Shown: piece by piece, positions 45,324 through 54,867 of the stretch
Position numbering within the stretch: position 1 is the stretch's first letter
Layout of the letters: every line of letters begins with the position of its first letter
Origin: Fodinisporobacter ferrooxydans
GTDB lineage: Bacteria > Bacillota > Bacilli > Tumebacillales > MYW30-H2
DNA: 64,000 nt
Reading direction: 5' to 3'
Assembly (NCBI RefSeq): GCF_022818495.1
Contig: NZ_CP089291.1
Coordinates: forward strand, 3,923,501-3,987,500
The notes under the pieces: model-generated
Database searches by the model: none
What the model was told of the DNA's origin: nothing
Seen by the model: only the letters and a program-made list of their open reading frames with translations
Program-made: the position numbers and the translations under genes

Positions 45324-46130
45324 TCACCCCCCTTGCACTGTCAGCGAACGCGCCGCTTTGCGCCAGACGATTTGCAAGATCACAAGGAATATGGCAATCC
45401 ATAGCATTTGCCGGCCAATGGCAAGCCAAGCGGCATGCCCATGGAGAACTCCCGTAAATAAAAGATTGGGCAGATAGCTGATCCCTTGAAACGGGAGATC
45501 GTTCATGATTTTTTGCGCCCACAGCGGATAATAACTGAGCGGCAAAAACAACCCGGACAACAAATCGACCAAAATGCGTTTGGCCCGGATCAGTCCTTGA
45601 TTGTTGAAAATAAAAAACGAACTTAATCCTGTCAGCATATTCAGCATGGAGTTTAAAATAAAACTCAATACGATACTCACCAGAAACCACCCCCAAGCGG
45701 AAGCGTGCTTGGGCAACTGAACCGGAAACAGAAACACAGCCAAAACCATGCCCGGAATCATAAAAAACAGAAAACGAAACAATCCTTCCCCAAACGCCTG
45801 CATGATCTTGATCACCAGATAATGATACGGCCGCAACAACTCCACAACCACCGTGCCATCCCGGATCTCTGTTGCGATTTCCCGATCCAGATTATTAAAA
45901 TAAAAGGCCCGCGCCATCCAGGATATCGCGATGTATGTGGTCATCTGCACCGCACTCAGCCCGCCCATCGTAGCTCCGCTGCCGATTTTGCTCGCATATA
46001 CGGCATTCCATAAAAAATAGTAAGCGCCGATATTGATACTGTACACTAAAATTCCGCTATAATAATTCACACGATACGCCAGCATCATCAAAAATTTGAT
46101 TCGAATCATTTCCAGATAGGCTGACCACAC
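45324..46130 (-). CDS. ABC-2 type permease, subunit 1
   Basis: A 268-residue protein with six helices, homologous in layout to the next permease (REIATEIRDGTVVVELLRPY here against IIKGEMDRILTRPVY there), so they likely form a heterodimer. The GTG start overlaps the stop of the ATPase gene by one base (TAGTG), indicating coupled translation. Member of the DUF990 group of ABC-2 permeases. Confidence 0.87.
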   Translation of the reverse strand: MWSAYLEMIRIKFLMMLAYRVNYYSGILVYSINIGAYYFLWNAVYASKIGSGATMGGLSAVQMTTYIAISWMARAFYFNNLDREIATEIRDGTVVVELLRPYHYLVIKIMQAFGEGLFRFLFFMIPGMVLAVFLFPVQLPKHASAWGWFLVSIVLSFILNSMLNMLTGLSSFFIFNNQGLIRAKRILVDLLSGLFLPLSYYPLWAQKIMNDLPFQGISYLPNLLFTGVLHGHAAWLAIGRQMLWIAIFLVILQIVWRKAARSLTVQGG

Positions 46131-47149
46131 TACGCCCGTCCCCCTTCGTAGATATGGCGAACGATCTCCTCCGTACTCGTTTCGATCATGGCCAAATCCC
46201 GCACTTGAAACTGTGCCGCCAATTGGGTCATCAGATTCGACAGGGAGTAAGACGGATCCTTTAGAAGAAATTCGTACTCCAACTCATGATTTCTTTGAAT
46301 CACGACCGGCTGCTCCACAAATATCCTGTGCAAAGACTCCATTTTTACACGATCCGCAAACGATACCCGAACCGCCCGCTCGCCTGCCCACTTGGCGCGA
46401 AGTTCTGACAGTGTGCCGTCATAGATGATATTCCCCTTGTCCAACATCACCACGCGGGAACACAGCGCTTCGATATCTCCGATATCATGTGTTGTCAGCA
46501 TGATCGTCGTCCCATATTGTTCATTCATTTCTTTTAAAAATTCACGGATTCGCAATTTTACCATCACATCGAGTCCAATCGTCGGTTCATCCAAAAACAG
46601 CAGGCGTGGATTATGAACCAGGGATGCGGCCAATTCGCAGCGCATTCGCTGTCCAAGACTGAGTTTTCGCACCGGTTTGTCCAATAACTCCTCCAGATCT
46701 AGCGTTTCGATGATGTGTGCCATATGTGGTTGATACCGCTCAAGGGGAACCCGGTACACTTTGCGCAGCAATTCAAAGGATTCACGTACGGCAATATCCC
46801 ACCACAACTGGCTTCTCTGGCCGAATACAACGCCAATTGTCCGTACAAACGCTTCCCGGTTCTCATACGGAACCATGCCGTTCACTGACAAGTTCCCGGA
46901 AGTAGGCATTAAAATCCCTGTCAACATCTTGATCGTGGTTGATTTGCCCGCACCGTTCGAGCCGATATAACCCACGATTTCACCCGGTTGTATCAGCAAA
47001 TCAATATGATTGACAGCATTCACCATCATATGTTCTCTGTTGAATAAATCACGAATGGCCCCCATCAACCCCGGTCGGCTTTTAAAAATCTGAAATTCTT
47101 TTGTCAGCCCTTTTGCGGCAACAATCGGGCCGTCTTGTTTATGAACCAC
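46130..47149 (-). CDS. ABC transporter ATP-binding protein
   Basis: A 339-residue ATPase with Walker A GSNGAGKSTT, signature LSLGQRMRCELAA, Walker B RLLFLDEPTIGLD and H-loop LTTHDIGD, followed by a C-terminal extension of about 100 residues. The middle sequence VFGQRSQLWWDIAVRESFEL is characteristic of ATPases paired with DUF990 permeases. The GTG start follows AAGGAGAAACGAGC. First gene of a three-gene exporter operon. Confidence 0.92.
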   Translation of the reverse strand: MVHKQDGPIVAAKGLTKEFQIFKSRPGLMGAIRDLFNREHMMVNAVNHIDLLIQPGEIVGYIGSNGAGKSTTIKMLTGILMPTSGNLSVNGMVPYENREAFVRTIGVVFGQRSQLWWDIAVRESFELLRKVYRVPLERYQPHMAHIIETLDLEELLDKPVRKLSLGQRMRCELAASLVHNPRLLFLDEPTIGLDVMVKLRIREFLKEMNEQYGTTIMLTTHDIGDIEALCSRVVMLDKGNIIYDGTLSELRAKWAGERAVRVSFADRVKMESLHRIFVEQPVVIQRNHELEYEFLLKDPSYSLSNLMTQLAAQFQVRDLAMIETSTEEIVRHIYEGGRA

Positions 47150-47444
47150 GCTCGTTTCTCCTTCCCCTTTACTTCAAAAACGAAAGTAATAGTCCAAATG
47201 CTATTGTACTGGTTTCTGCAAGATCTTAAAAGAGTGAAATCAAGGAAGTGATCGAAACTGCCAAAGACTGCTGTTATGCATTCCTACACAATGTACTGCA
47301 ATGGCACAGTTTTTTCAATGGATCACAAATGATTCCGTTCACAATTCTGTCATGATGTTCACAGTTTTGTAACGTGCGGTTCCATAGGGGAGACGTATAA
47401 TTGAATCAAGCCCCTTTTGGGCATAGTACCCCTACCCCATTGAT

Positions 47445-47473
47445 ACCCTGGTGGAAATACACTAGGGTTTTTT
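47445..47473 (+). terminator. Terminator-like hairpin without an upstream gene
   Basis: ACCCT and AGGGT pair across a 14-base loop and are followed by TTTTTTCTC on the plus strand. No plus-strand gene precedes it. The rest of the 566-base gap between the ATPase start and the HAD stop, apart from the repeat near its end, shows nothing I can support. Confidence 0.3.
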
Positions 47474-47647
47474 CTCTATTGCTGCATAAGTCGCATAATA
47501 AGATAGGATCAAAAGATAAAACAGCACCCAAAATTTACCCGTATAAAAAGGAATTCAAATTCCTTCCATGCGCTCAGCATTTGCCGAACAGATGGACAGA
47601 AACATGAATTCCTGACGGTTTCTGCGACTTGTTTGACTTTTAGAGAA

Positions 47648-47699
47648 ATTTCAAAAAGTAGTCAAAACTCCACGGCGGATTGTTTAACCACTTTTTGAA
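47648..47699 (-). repeat. Intergenic repeat, copy 3 (internally deleted)
   Basis: Read on the minus strand this is TTCAAAAAGTGGTTAA joined to CAATCCGCCGTGGAGTTTTG and TGACTACTTTTTGAA, i.e. both ends of copy 2 with about 90 internal bases missing. The two ends form a long hairpin 17 bases after the HAD gene stop and may act as its terminator. Confidence 0.88.
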
Positions 47700-47715
47700 C
47701 AATCATTTTTAGTTT

Positions 47716-48834
47716 CTACAGCAGCAAATTCTCGATTTCCAATACATCCTGCAAAATATAATCGGTATCTAACGCTTCAAAAGACGCGCGCGCCTTTTCC
47801 CCCGACAACCCTGTAAGTGTAGCGGCAAACTTGCATCCAATCGCTTTTGCGGCGTAATAATCGGCCAGCGAGTCACCGACAATCAAAATATCCTCAACGT
47901 TCGGAAGAGGCAAGTCAAGTGTCAGCAACTCCAGAATATCCGTCTGCTTCCCATACAATGCTTCCAGGTAACAAAATGGATGAGGCTTCGCTAATGGTGC
48001 ATATTGCGGATACTTTTGTTCCGCTGCCAACACATCACTTGCCGTGACGACGCGATTCAAATCAAAATACTTGAGAACACCGATTTCCGATAATGGAACA
48101 CGAGTTTCCAAATTGGGTCTGCCGGTAGCAATCCCAAGCGTATAGCCTTTCTCCTGCAACCGTTGCAAAAGCGACTGCAAACGATCCACAGGCGCCAATA
48201 CGATCTCATCTTTTAAAAACCCTCGTTTACCGCTTTGAATCAATGGAATTTTCGTCTCTTGCACATATAATTCTTCTCCTATGTACCACTCTTGAAACGC
48301 CCGTTGGCATAAATTCCAAAGGGAAGAATTTCTGCTGAAGAAATTGCACTCCATTTGGAAATGTGTCTCGATCATTTGATTAAACACGGAAAACAATTCA
48401 TGTTTCTGTGCTCTCGAATCCGCAAATCCTTGCACAAAGGCCGGGTAATCGGGCTTAAGCTCTATTTCACGAAATTTCGCGCCTAATTCTTGCAAGGATT
48501 CACGTGTAAACGGCTCGCGCAAATAAGATTCTGCCACTTGCTTCTGATCAAGTTGAATCAATCCCCTTACCAGTTGATAGGACACCTGCAAAAACACCAT
48601 ATCCCAATTGGAGTTAATCCCTCGGCTTTTGATAAAATTCAACACTCGATTGCAATCAAACACCATGTCGCGTATGTTTCGAATCGTCGACTCTGCAACG
48701 GGAAGATGGAAATCCAACCCCAACCCCAAGTAGTTTTCACTTCCGAGGATTTCCCAAACACATAAAGCAGAAGCATCAAAATATCTCTCTTCTTTCAAAA
48801 AAACGCCATCGACATCAAACAAAATTGTGTGCAT
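47716..48834 (-). CDS. HAD-superfamily hydrolase with large cap
   Basis: A 372-residue hydrolase with motif I FDVDGVFLKEER at the extreme N-terminus, motif II IATGRP near residue 235, a lysine in LAKPHPF and motif IV VGDSLADYYAA. The roughly 190 residues between motifs I and II form an unusually large helical cap compared with phosphoglycolate-phosphatase-type HADs. Substrate unknown. GGAAATAGGGAGC precedes the ATG. It stands alone, closed by the repeat-derived hairpin. Confidence 0.82.
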   Translation of the reverse strand: MHTILFDVDGVFLKEERYFDASALCVWEILGSENYLGLGLDFHLPVAESTIRNIRDMVFDCNRVLNFIKSRGINSNWDMVFLQVSYQLVRGLIQLDQKQVAESYLREPFTRESLQELGAKFREIELKPDYPAFVQGFADSRAQKHELFSVFNQMIETHFQMECNFFSRNSSLWNLCQRAFQEWYIGEELYVQETKIPLIQSGKRGFLKDEIVLAPVDRLQSLLQRLQEKGYTLGIATGRPNLETRVPLSEIGVLKYFDLNRVVTASDVLAAEQKYPQYAPLAKPHPFCYLEALYGKQTDILELLTLDLPLPNVEDILIVGDSLADYYAAKAIGCKFAATLTGLSGEKARASFEALDTDYILQDVLEIENLLL

Positions 48835-48919
48835 ATTCGCTCCCTATTTCCTTTCATGAATTTATGTCGCATTATAATACAAATGAAAGCCGCAAACAAT
48901 AAAGAAAACAATAAAGAAA

Positions 48920-48953
48920 ACAACTTAGAGAATCGAATGCTTCCCTAAGTTGT
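48920..48953 (-). terminator. Terminator after the NifU-like gene
   Basis: A perfect 9-bp stem (ACAACTTAG with CTAAGTTGT, 16-base loop) followed on the minus strand by TTTTCTTTAT. Confidence 0.75.
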
Positions 48954-49084
48954 TGTTGAAATCACTGTTCTTTGACTCCCGATACACGATTCGATCACAC
49001 GCTGTTCAAAAGACCGGGGAATTGTTTTGCTTTTTCCACAGATCTGCGCCATTGCTATTTGTAAACAGGAAAATTTCTGTTCGA

Positions 49085-49309
49085 TTAAACAGCAACTACT
49101 TCCGTGACTTCAGGTAGTTCCGCACGAATCGCCCGTTCGATTCCCATTTTCAACGTCATGGTGCTCATCGGGCAACCGCCGCAAGCGCCTTGCATTTGTA
49201 CATACAAAACTCCAGTCTCTTGGTCAAACTCAACGACTTCAACATTCCCGCCGTCCGCTTCGAGACCGGGACGAATTTTATCTAAAACAGTTTCAATACG
49301 ATCTAACAT
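49085..49309 (-). CDS. NifU-like iron-sulfur scaffold protein
   Basis: A 74-residue protein of the NifU C-terminal (Nfu) family, with the cluster-binding CGGCP motif (QGACGGCPMSTMTLKMGIE) and the conserved start RIETVLDKIRPGLEADGG. It delivers Fe-S clusters to target proteins such as LipA and MoaA, both encoded in this window. GGAGGG lies six bases before the chosen ATG; a start ten codons upstream lies before that site. B. subtilis YutI is the counterpart. Confidence 0.92.
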   Translation of the reverse strand: MLDRIETVLDKIRPGLEADGGNVEVVEFDQETGVLYVQMQGACGGCPMSTMTLKMGIERAIRAELPEVTEVVAV

Positions 49310-49482
49310 AGTAAGCCCTCCAATATAAACAAATACCAATTCTAGTATATCGCAAATTCTTTTTAAAGTAAATTTACCCCAAGATCATTCTGTAAATATT
49401 TAGCAATCCTGTAAAATCCAAAAATCCGACATGTTTCGTCGATCTGGTTTGCTTCAAAATCTCTTTAGCGTTCACAAAGCGC

Positions 49483-51195
49483 TCATTTTGTCAAATTATG
49501 CGCTTGCCCAGGAAATAATGATTCTCCCGCCGCACCCGGCAATAATTCCCGACACGTTTGCTTTAAGTCGGCAGGTGATCCAGATGGCACCGTCTGTAAA
49601 TATTCAAGGTGATTTTTCGTTTTATAACTAAAGAATGTTCCAAATCGGGAAAATACATGCGGATCTACATCTTTGTTTACACCAGCGACTACAAATCGCC
49701 CGTGAACCGTGGAAAACGTAACATTCCACGCTTCCCGCTGCATGTCCGGAGTAAACCAGGCAAATGTGACGTACAAAGCGGGCGTCGGCGTCATCCGAAA
49801 CGCCTTGACGTCGATAAATATATAATCAAGCTTGATCGGCTCCGTCAATTTCCCTGGTGGCCACAACGACGCAACTTCGGTTATTTGCGAACGGGGAAAC
49901 GCTGCGGCTATCATTTGTTTCCATTGATTGTTGGAACTGCCATGATGATACACAATGTTGTATAATTGGTCATTCATTTGCCGCAATTCGGTAATCACTT
50001 GCTCGGGTTGAATGTCTTTTTTATATTGATCAGCCACATTTGTTTCCGTTCCCGTCGGCAGTTGCTCCACTACCTGTTCAAAAGACATGTACGTGAGACC
50101 TGCTTGCGGTTCATTGGATTGATGAATAAAATCCAGCAAATTATAACCGATTTGCTGAATCGATTCCATGATCGATGGTTTAAAAACAGTCAGCAATGTT
50201 TGATCGCTCCGGACAAGATTTGCTTCAATCTGCATGTCATCAGCAAGCGGCAATGTTTTCGCCCACACAAAATCTTGATCCCGATGAATTTCCACATTGT
50301 ATTTTCCATTGGGAACATCCCAGTTAAAAACCGAGCCAACTAACGCCCGATAGGCAACTCCATTATCAATGCCGACCATTTTGACATACGACTGTCCGTT
50401 GCTTGCGGGAATCGATGGAATCGTATAGGATTCCAACGCAATGGACTGCATCGGATCCGTATCGGCTTTCTTGCTCATCCGGCTTGCCATTTGCACCGTC
50501 GATATGGCATCGTCAACTTCCGCATCGATAAATGAATCACGTATCATTCCTTTTCCGATCATCTGCGGTCCTTGCATGGGCCCCTCAAAACTCTTTGCTT
50601 TTTCACGCAAAAGATTTAAATCAATCTGACAGAATTGCTTATTTATCGGATCATTCATCTGCATGAGCAAAACCAGATCATGTGCAAGTATATAAATTCC
50701 GCCCAGATTTGGCAGCCCTGTTGTCTTCATAAGTTGAAACGCACGTTTTTGCAATTCATCCGCCTTTGATATGTTCGTATCGGAAAGATTCTGAATTAAC
50801 GTAGCAATCTGTTGATAATCCGCATAGGATGGTTTTTCCTGTGCCACTCCATCGGTCTGTTGATACAAATCATGATTGAGCGATAAAATCAGCAATTCCA
50901 ATTGGATCCTATGCGTCATACTTTCCGCATTCCAATACGCCAACTGATCCGCTGTTTCATTCGCATCACGAAATCGGTGATAAAATATGCCCCGCAATTT
51001 CAGGTTTTGACTTAACACATCATTCAGTTCTGTTCCATACAACGGTTCGTCCACGTGTAAATTCCCGACTGCGCGGCTATAATCCACGATTATGTCATTC
51101 ATCGATTCACTTCGAAAAGGCAGGTACAAAAAATACCCATATACAAGCAAAACAACCGCAAGCAAAATATAGGTGCGTATTTGTTTGAGATACAT
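49483..51195 (-). CDS. Membrane-anchored protein of unknown function
   Basis: A 570-residue protein with one N-terminal membrane helix (TYILLAVVLLVYGYFLYLPF, about residues 8-28) and a large outside part with no recognised motif. Residues 40-260 look helical; residues about 290-340 and 450-530 look beta-rich (PTPALYVTFAWFTPDMQREA). It ends with a polar tail. The ATG MYLKQIRT follows GGTGATGGC closely; a TTG five codons earlier is an alternative. It stands alone between nifU and the insertion sequence. I do not recognise a family. Confidence 0.7.
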   Translation of the reverse strand: MYLKQIRTYILLAVVLLVYGYFLYLPFRSESMNDIIVDYSRAVGNLHVDEPLYGTELNDVLSQNLKLRGIFYHRFRDANETADQLAYWNAESMTHRIQLELLILSLNHDLYQQTDGVAQEKPSYADYQQIATLIQNLSDTNISKADELQKRAFQLMKTTGLPNLGGIYILAHDLVLLMQMNDPINKQFCQIDLNLLREKAKSFEGPMQGPQMIGKGMIRDSFIDAEVDDAISTVQMASRMSKKADTDPMQSIALESYTIPSIPASNGQSYVKMVGIDNGVAYRALVGSVFNWDVPNGKYNVEIHRDQDFVWAKTLPLADDMQIEANLVRSDQTLLTVFKPSIMESIQQIGYNLLDFIHQSNEPQAGLTYMSFEQVVEQLPTGTETNVADQYKKDIQPEQVITELRQMNDQLYNIVYHHGSSNNQWKQMIAAAFPRSQITEVASLWPPGKLTEPIKLDYIFIDVKAFRMTPTPALYVTFAWFTPDMQREAWNVTFSTVHGRFVVAGVNKDVDPHVFSRFGTFFSYKTKNHLEYLQTVPSGSPADLKQTCRELLPGAAGESLFPGQAHNLTK

Positions 51196-51481
51196 GCCAT
51201 CACCGTTCAATTTAGGTTTTATGTAAATTACGTACTGTTACACTCTATTAAAACAAACATTCGTGCAGATTGAAATCGTATCCACAAAATTTTATTCATT
51301 TCAGACAGCAGCAGGTATGTGATGCTTCTGTCGGCTGTAAAGATGCTTGGTACTTTCAAAGAATTACACGAAAACAACGGCAGCTGCCATGAATCGTATA
51401 AAGTTTCCATGCATGTGCCGATGCCGTTTGGTCAAGAGTTATTATAGAAGGAGCAATTCCTGTAATGAAGTAATTTAAGCT

Positions 51482-51510
51482 TTGAACGAAAAAAGCACCT
51501 CTTGTATACT
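51482..51510 (+). promoter_or_regulatory. Promoter of the IS110 transposase
   Basis: TTGAAC, 17 bases, TATACT. The leader that follows contains AGCACCTCTT and AAGAGGCGCT, which can pair and would enclose the -10 and the transcript start. Confidence 0.7.
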
Positions 51511-51560
51511 AGGAAACGTTCGACGCAGAACAATACCTACATACGAAAAGAGGCGCTCAC

Positions 51561-52859
51561 ATGAAGTATAAGACGAAGCAGAAACAGAATCAACGGATTA
51601 CAAGAATTACCGAGAACACATTGGTGGTTGGAGCTGACATCGCAAAGAAGATACACGTAGCTCGAGCTGTGGATTTCCGTGGAATTGAGCTTGGGAAGGA
51701 CTGTGTGTTTCACAACGACCAGGAAGGGCTGACGAAGCTGGCAGCGTGGATGAAGGAGCTTGGCCGAATTCATGAGAAAACAGACATTATATTCGGCATT
51801 GAACCGACTGGACACTACTGGTTCCCGTTAGCGGCGTTTTTGAAGGAGCAAGGCATTCAGGTTGTTGTTGTCAATCCGCATCATGTGAACAAGAGCAAGG
51901 AGCTCGAGGACAACTCACAGACCAAAAGCGACTACAAGGATGCAAAAGTCATTGCCGACCTCATTCGGAATGGAAAGTACTCAGAACCTAACTTACCGAC
52001 CAAGGAATACGCAGAATTACGCATTCTGATGAATCTTCGCGAGAAGGTCATGGTGAGCTTGATTCAAGTGAAAACACGGATCACAAACTGGTTTGACCGC
52101 TACTTTCCAGAGTATCCACAGGTATTTAAGGACTGGGAAGGGAAAGCGTCCCTCATGACCATGCGTCAGTTTCCAACTCCAGAGGAGATTGTCTCCGTAG
52201 GCGCCAGAGGCGTTCTCTCACATTGGAAGACGGAAATCAAGCGTGGGGTGGGCATTAAGAGAGCGGAGCAGCTCTATGCGACCGCAACGGCTTCCATCGG
52301 GCTTACCGAGGGACTGGCAGCGGCTCGAATCGAGCTGACTATCTTGCTGCAGCAGTACGATCTGTATGGCAAGCAGGAAGAAACCATTATGGCGCAAGTC
52401 TTGCAGATTCTTGAGAAGATCCCCGGAACTCGGCAGATGCTGAGCATCCCAGGGGTTGGTGTTCTGACCGTCGCCGGTTTCCTAGCGGAGGTTGGCGATC
52501 TCAACAACTATGATCACGGACAGCAAATCATCCGCTTGGCTGGACTGAATTTGACTGAGAATAGTTCTGGAAAACGGAAGGGGAAAACGGGGATCAGCAA
52601 GCGGGGTCGTTCTCGATTAAGAGGCATCTTGTTTCGCGCCATGCTACCGATGGTGGCCAAAAACGAAGAATTTAAAGAGCTGCACAAGTATTACACGACA
52701 CGTAGTCAGAATCCGTTAAAAAAGAAGCAGTCGATCATCGCCTTATGTGGAAAACTGGTTCGCGTACTTTATACATTGGGGACAAAGCAGAAAGAGTATA
52801 ACGCAAACGATGTACTGGGGCCAGTCCGACAAGCCCAGCTACAACAAAGTGCAGCATAA
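51561..52859 (+). CDS. IS110-family transposase (DEDD recombinase)
   Basis: A 432-residue transposase with an N-terminal RuvC-like DEDD domain (Asp in VVGADIAKKIH, Glu in FGIEPTGHYWFPL, two Asp in KSDYKDAKVIADLI), a coiled coil and a C-terminal Tnp20 domain with the IPGVGVLTVAGFLAEVGD helix-hairpin motif and RGRSRLRGILFRA, which carries the catalytic Ser region. No frameshift or stop, so it may be active. Enzymes of this family recombine DNA guided by an RNA made from the element's own non-coding end. Confidence 0.93.
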   Translation: MKYKTKQKQNQRITRITENTLVVGADIAKKIHVARAVDFRGIELGKDCVFHNDQEGLTKLAAWMKELGRIHEKTDIIFGIEPTGHYWFPLAAFLKEQGIQVVVVNPHHVNKSKELEDNSQTKSDYKDAKVIADLIRNGKYSEPNLPTKEYAELRILMNLREKVMVSLIQVKTRITNWFDRYFPEYPQVFKDWEGKASLMTMRQFPTPEEIVSVGARGVLSHWKTEIKRGVGIKRAEQLYATATASIGLTEGLAAARIELTILLQQYDLYGKQEETIMAQVLQILEKIPGTRQMLSIPGVGVLTVAGFLAEVGDLNNYDHGQQIIRLAGLNLTENSSGKRKGKTGISKRGRSRLRGILFRAMLPMVAKNEEFKELHKYYTTRSQNPLKKKQSIIALCGKLVRVLYTLGTKQKEYNANDVLGPVRQAQLQQSAA

Positions 52860-52909
52860 AATAAAAAATAGAACACGTATCAACAGCTTAGTATCTGGTT
52901 TTTAATAAA

Positions 52910-52935
52910 TGAAATATCCACAACTGGATATTTCA
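52910..52935 (+). terminator. Hairpin after the transposase gene
   Basis: A perfect 11-bp stem (TGAAATATCCA with TGGATATTTCA, 4-base loop) 50 bases past the stop. It lacks a T run, so it may be structural rather than a terminator. Confidence 0.45.
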
Positions 52936-52999
52936 CAAATTCAACATTATCAACAAACTGAAAACTCGATTATTCAGATGTGCACAACTTTGACAACGG

Positions 53000-53162
53000 A
53001 AGCACCGGAGAAGCCGAAGGATTTTATCCATAAGGGCAACGACCCAGTCGAGGAGCAAGAATCGGCCTCCACCCCTTGAGAGGTAGAACGAAGGAATGTA
53101 AGGGCATAGACCCAGCGTGACATGGGAGGGTAAACCCCGAGGGAGAACGTGGAGATCCACTG
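53000..53162 (+). ncRNA. Candidate structured guide RNA of the IS110 element
   Basis: A non-coding stretch unlike its surroundings in composition, with a series of short hairpins: GGAT-TTT-ATCC, CCTC...GAGG, CCCA...TGGG, GGG-TAAA-CCC and GTGG-AGAT-CCAC. Its position 3-prime of the transposase matches the IS1111-type arrangement in which the guide (bridge or seeker) RNA is encoded after the gene. Transcription and function are inferred. Confidence 0.4.
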
Positions 53163-53353
53163 TGCGATCATACCATTTTATCCACAGTTTGGAAATCAAG
53201 ACTTTCAAGCCCTATTCCTGCCACCGGCTCTTACAGAAAAAAATGTATTGAATTCAATTTTCATCCAATATCCTCAAGGTGTCAAAGTTGTAAAACTAAG
53301 AATGAGCGAGAAAACAGGAGAAAACATTACTTTATAGTGGGAGGTTTTCCAAT

Positions 53354-54604
53354 TTGACAAATGAACATTGGGCACCAGCCGCAAAATACATGTTTGCAAT
53401 CGGAACGCTTTTTACACTGGCAACCGCTTTATCGACTGCATTTCTAAACGTTTTTTTCTGGAAGGAACACAAAAGTCTAAGTGCAATTGCACTTTATAAC
53501 GGAATGCAGTTCGTCATGATTCCCATCCTCTTTTCCATATGTCGAAAACTTCCGTGGAAGCATTCGGAGCTTTATATCCGGGCTGGCATTTTTTTTTACG
53601 GAATCTCCTACGGGCTGCTACTTTTCCTGAAATCCTATGCCAATCCGTATGTGTTGGGAATCACGTTCGGGATTGGCGCCGGTTTTTACTGGTTTGCCTA
53701 CAATTTGTTGTCATTTCGAGTTCTACAAGAACACCAACGCGCCAGTTTCAACGGTTATATTGGAGTTTTCAATTCGTTGTCAAATGTGGCGGCGCCGCTC
53801 GTTTCAGGAATCATCATTACAAACACGGCAGGGAATTTGGGATATTTTTTGATCTTCGGACTTTCTGTCAGCTTATTCTTGATCGCTTTCTTGCTGTCAT
53901 TTCGTTTGCATGCAAAACCGTACGATATTCCGACAGCTCCTTTATTCCGGCGACAACACCCAAACTGGAACAAAATTCTCGTAGGGAATGTTTTACAAGG
54001 GATGAAGGAAGGAGTATTTTCCTATCTTCCAGCCATTCTTGTTTACATCACGACACAAAGTGAAATGTCATTAGGGAAGTATAGCGCAATTACCGCTTTC
54101 ATTTCCAGTATTTCCTTTTTTATAATGGGAAAATATTTAAGCAAACGTTGGTTCAACGAGTGCATGATCGTTGGATCCATGCTTTCGACTGCAGCGATCG
54201 CAGTTTTTATGATCCGGTTAAATTTTACCATGGTTATGCTCTACGGGTTAATTACTGCCATATCCGTTCCCGTATTTTCTGTCCCTTTTCTGACGCGGGT
54301 ATTGCATGTGATTGATGAGGCGCATGAAATTCATCAACAAGAGTATCTGGTGGAGCGGGAGATTTGTTTAAATACCGGGCGCGTGCTAAGTGTAGGGAGC
54401 TTTCTACTGGGGTATGACGTCTTTCCGAAAGAATGGATCCCGATCTATCTCTTGACACTAGGCGTCATGCAAGTAATCGCCGTATTTATTTTCCGGTCGG
54501 TAAAAATCAATACTACATTTTTTGCTCATGAAACGATTGAGAAAAACGATCGACACACACATTTTATCAGACAAAAAAGGAAGCGATTATTAAAAAATAA
54601 GTAA
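53354..54604 (+). CDS. MFS transporter
   Basis: A 416-residue protein with about 12 membrane helices in two halves, separated near residue 195 by a polar loop. Features are FGIGAGFYWFAYNLLSFRVL and ASFNGYIGVFNSLSNVAAPL in the first half; the tail is basic (RQKRKRLLKNK). It resembles the YqgE-like group of MFS proteins; substrate unknown. The TTG start lies nine bases after GGGAGG. Directly downstream of the insertion sequence. Confidence 0.82.
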   Translation: MTNEHWAPAAKYMFAIGTLFTLATALSTAFLNVFFWKEHKSLSAIALYNGMQFVMIPILFSICRKLPWKHSELYIRAGIFFYGISYGLLLFLKSYANPYVLGITFGIGAGFYWFAYNLLSFRVLQEHQRASFNGYIGVFNSLSNVAAPLVSGIIITNTAGNLGYFLIFGLSVSLFLIAFLLSFRLHAKPYDIPTAPLFRRQHPNWNKILVGNVLQGMKEGVFSYLPAILVYITTQSEMSLGKYSAITAFISSISFFIMGKYLSKRWFNECMIVGSMLSTAAIAVFMIRLNFTMVMLYGLITAISVPVFSVPFLTRVLHVIDEAHEIHQQEYLVEREICLNTGRVLSVGSFLLGYDVFPKEWIPIYLLTLGVMQVIAVFIFRSVKINTTFFAHETIEKNDRHTHFIRQKRKRLLKNK

Positions 54605-54867
54605 TTTTTGAATACAGATTAAGGATTACATGGGAAGCTTTAAAAATTCGCATACTATGTTTATTGCTACGTTTTTGAAACGGGATCTTTCATTGAGAAG
54701 TGGAATTTTTCATTATAGTATGAATTTTAAGTAAAATATAAATTTTTTGTTATTTATAAAAAAGCATGAGATTTTAAAATTTGTCGAAAAACATCGAAAT
54801 TCGTCGTTACTGTATTCTAAATCCGGTTTTTCTTTTTATTTTTTAATTTTTTAGTAATCATTATTTT

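Larger units (their letters stand above)
51482..53170 (+). mobile_element. IS110-family insertion sequence (bounds approximate)
   Basis: One transposase gene of the IS110 family, with a short 5-prime leader carrying a promoter and a 3-prime non-coding region of about 300 bases that holds several small hairpins. IS110 elements lack classical terminal inverted repeats and target duplications, so the exact ends cannot be set by eye. The element lies between two chromosomal genes pointing away from it. Confidence 0.75.

Noticed and set aside
47401-47607. A 68-codon plus-strand ORF upstream of the ABC operon
   Set aside because: TTG start without ribosome binding site, and a terminator-like hairpin lies inside it.
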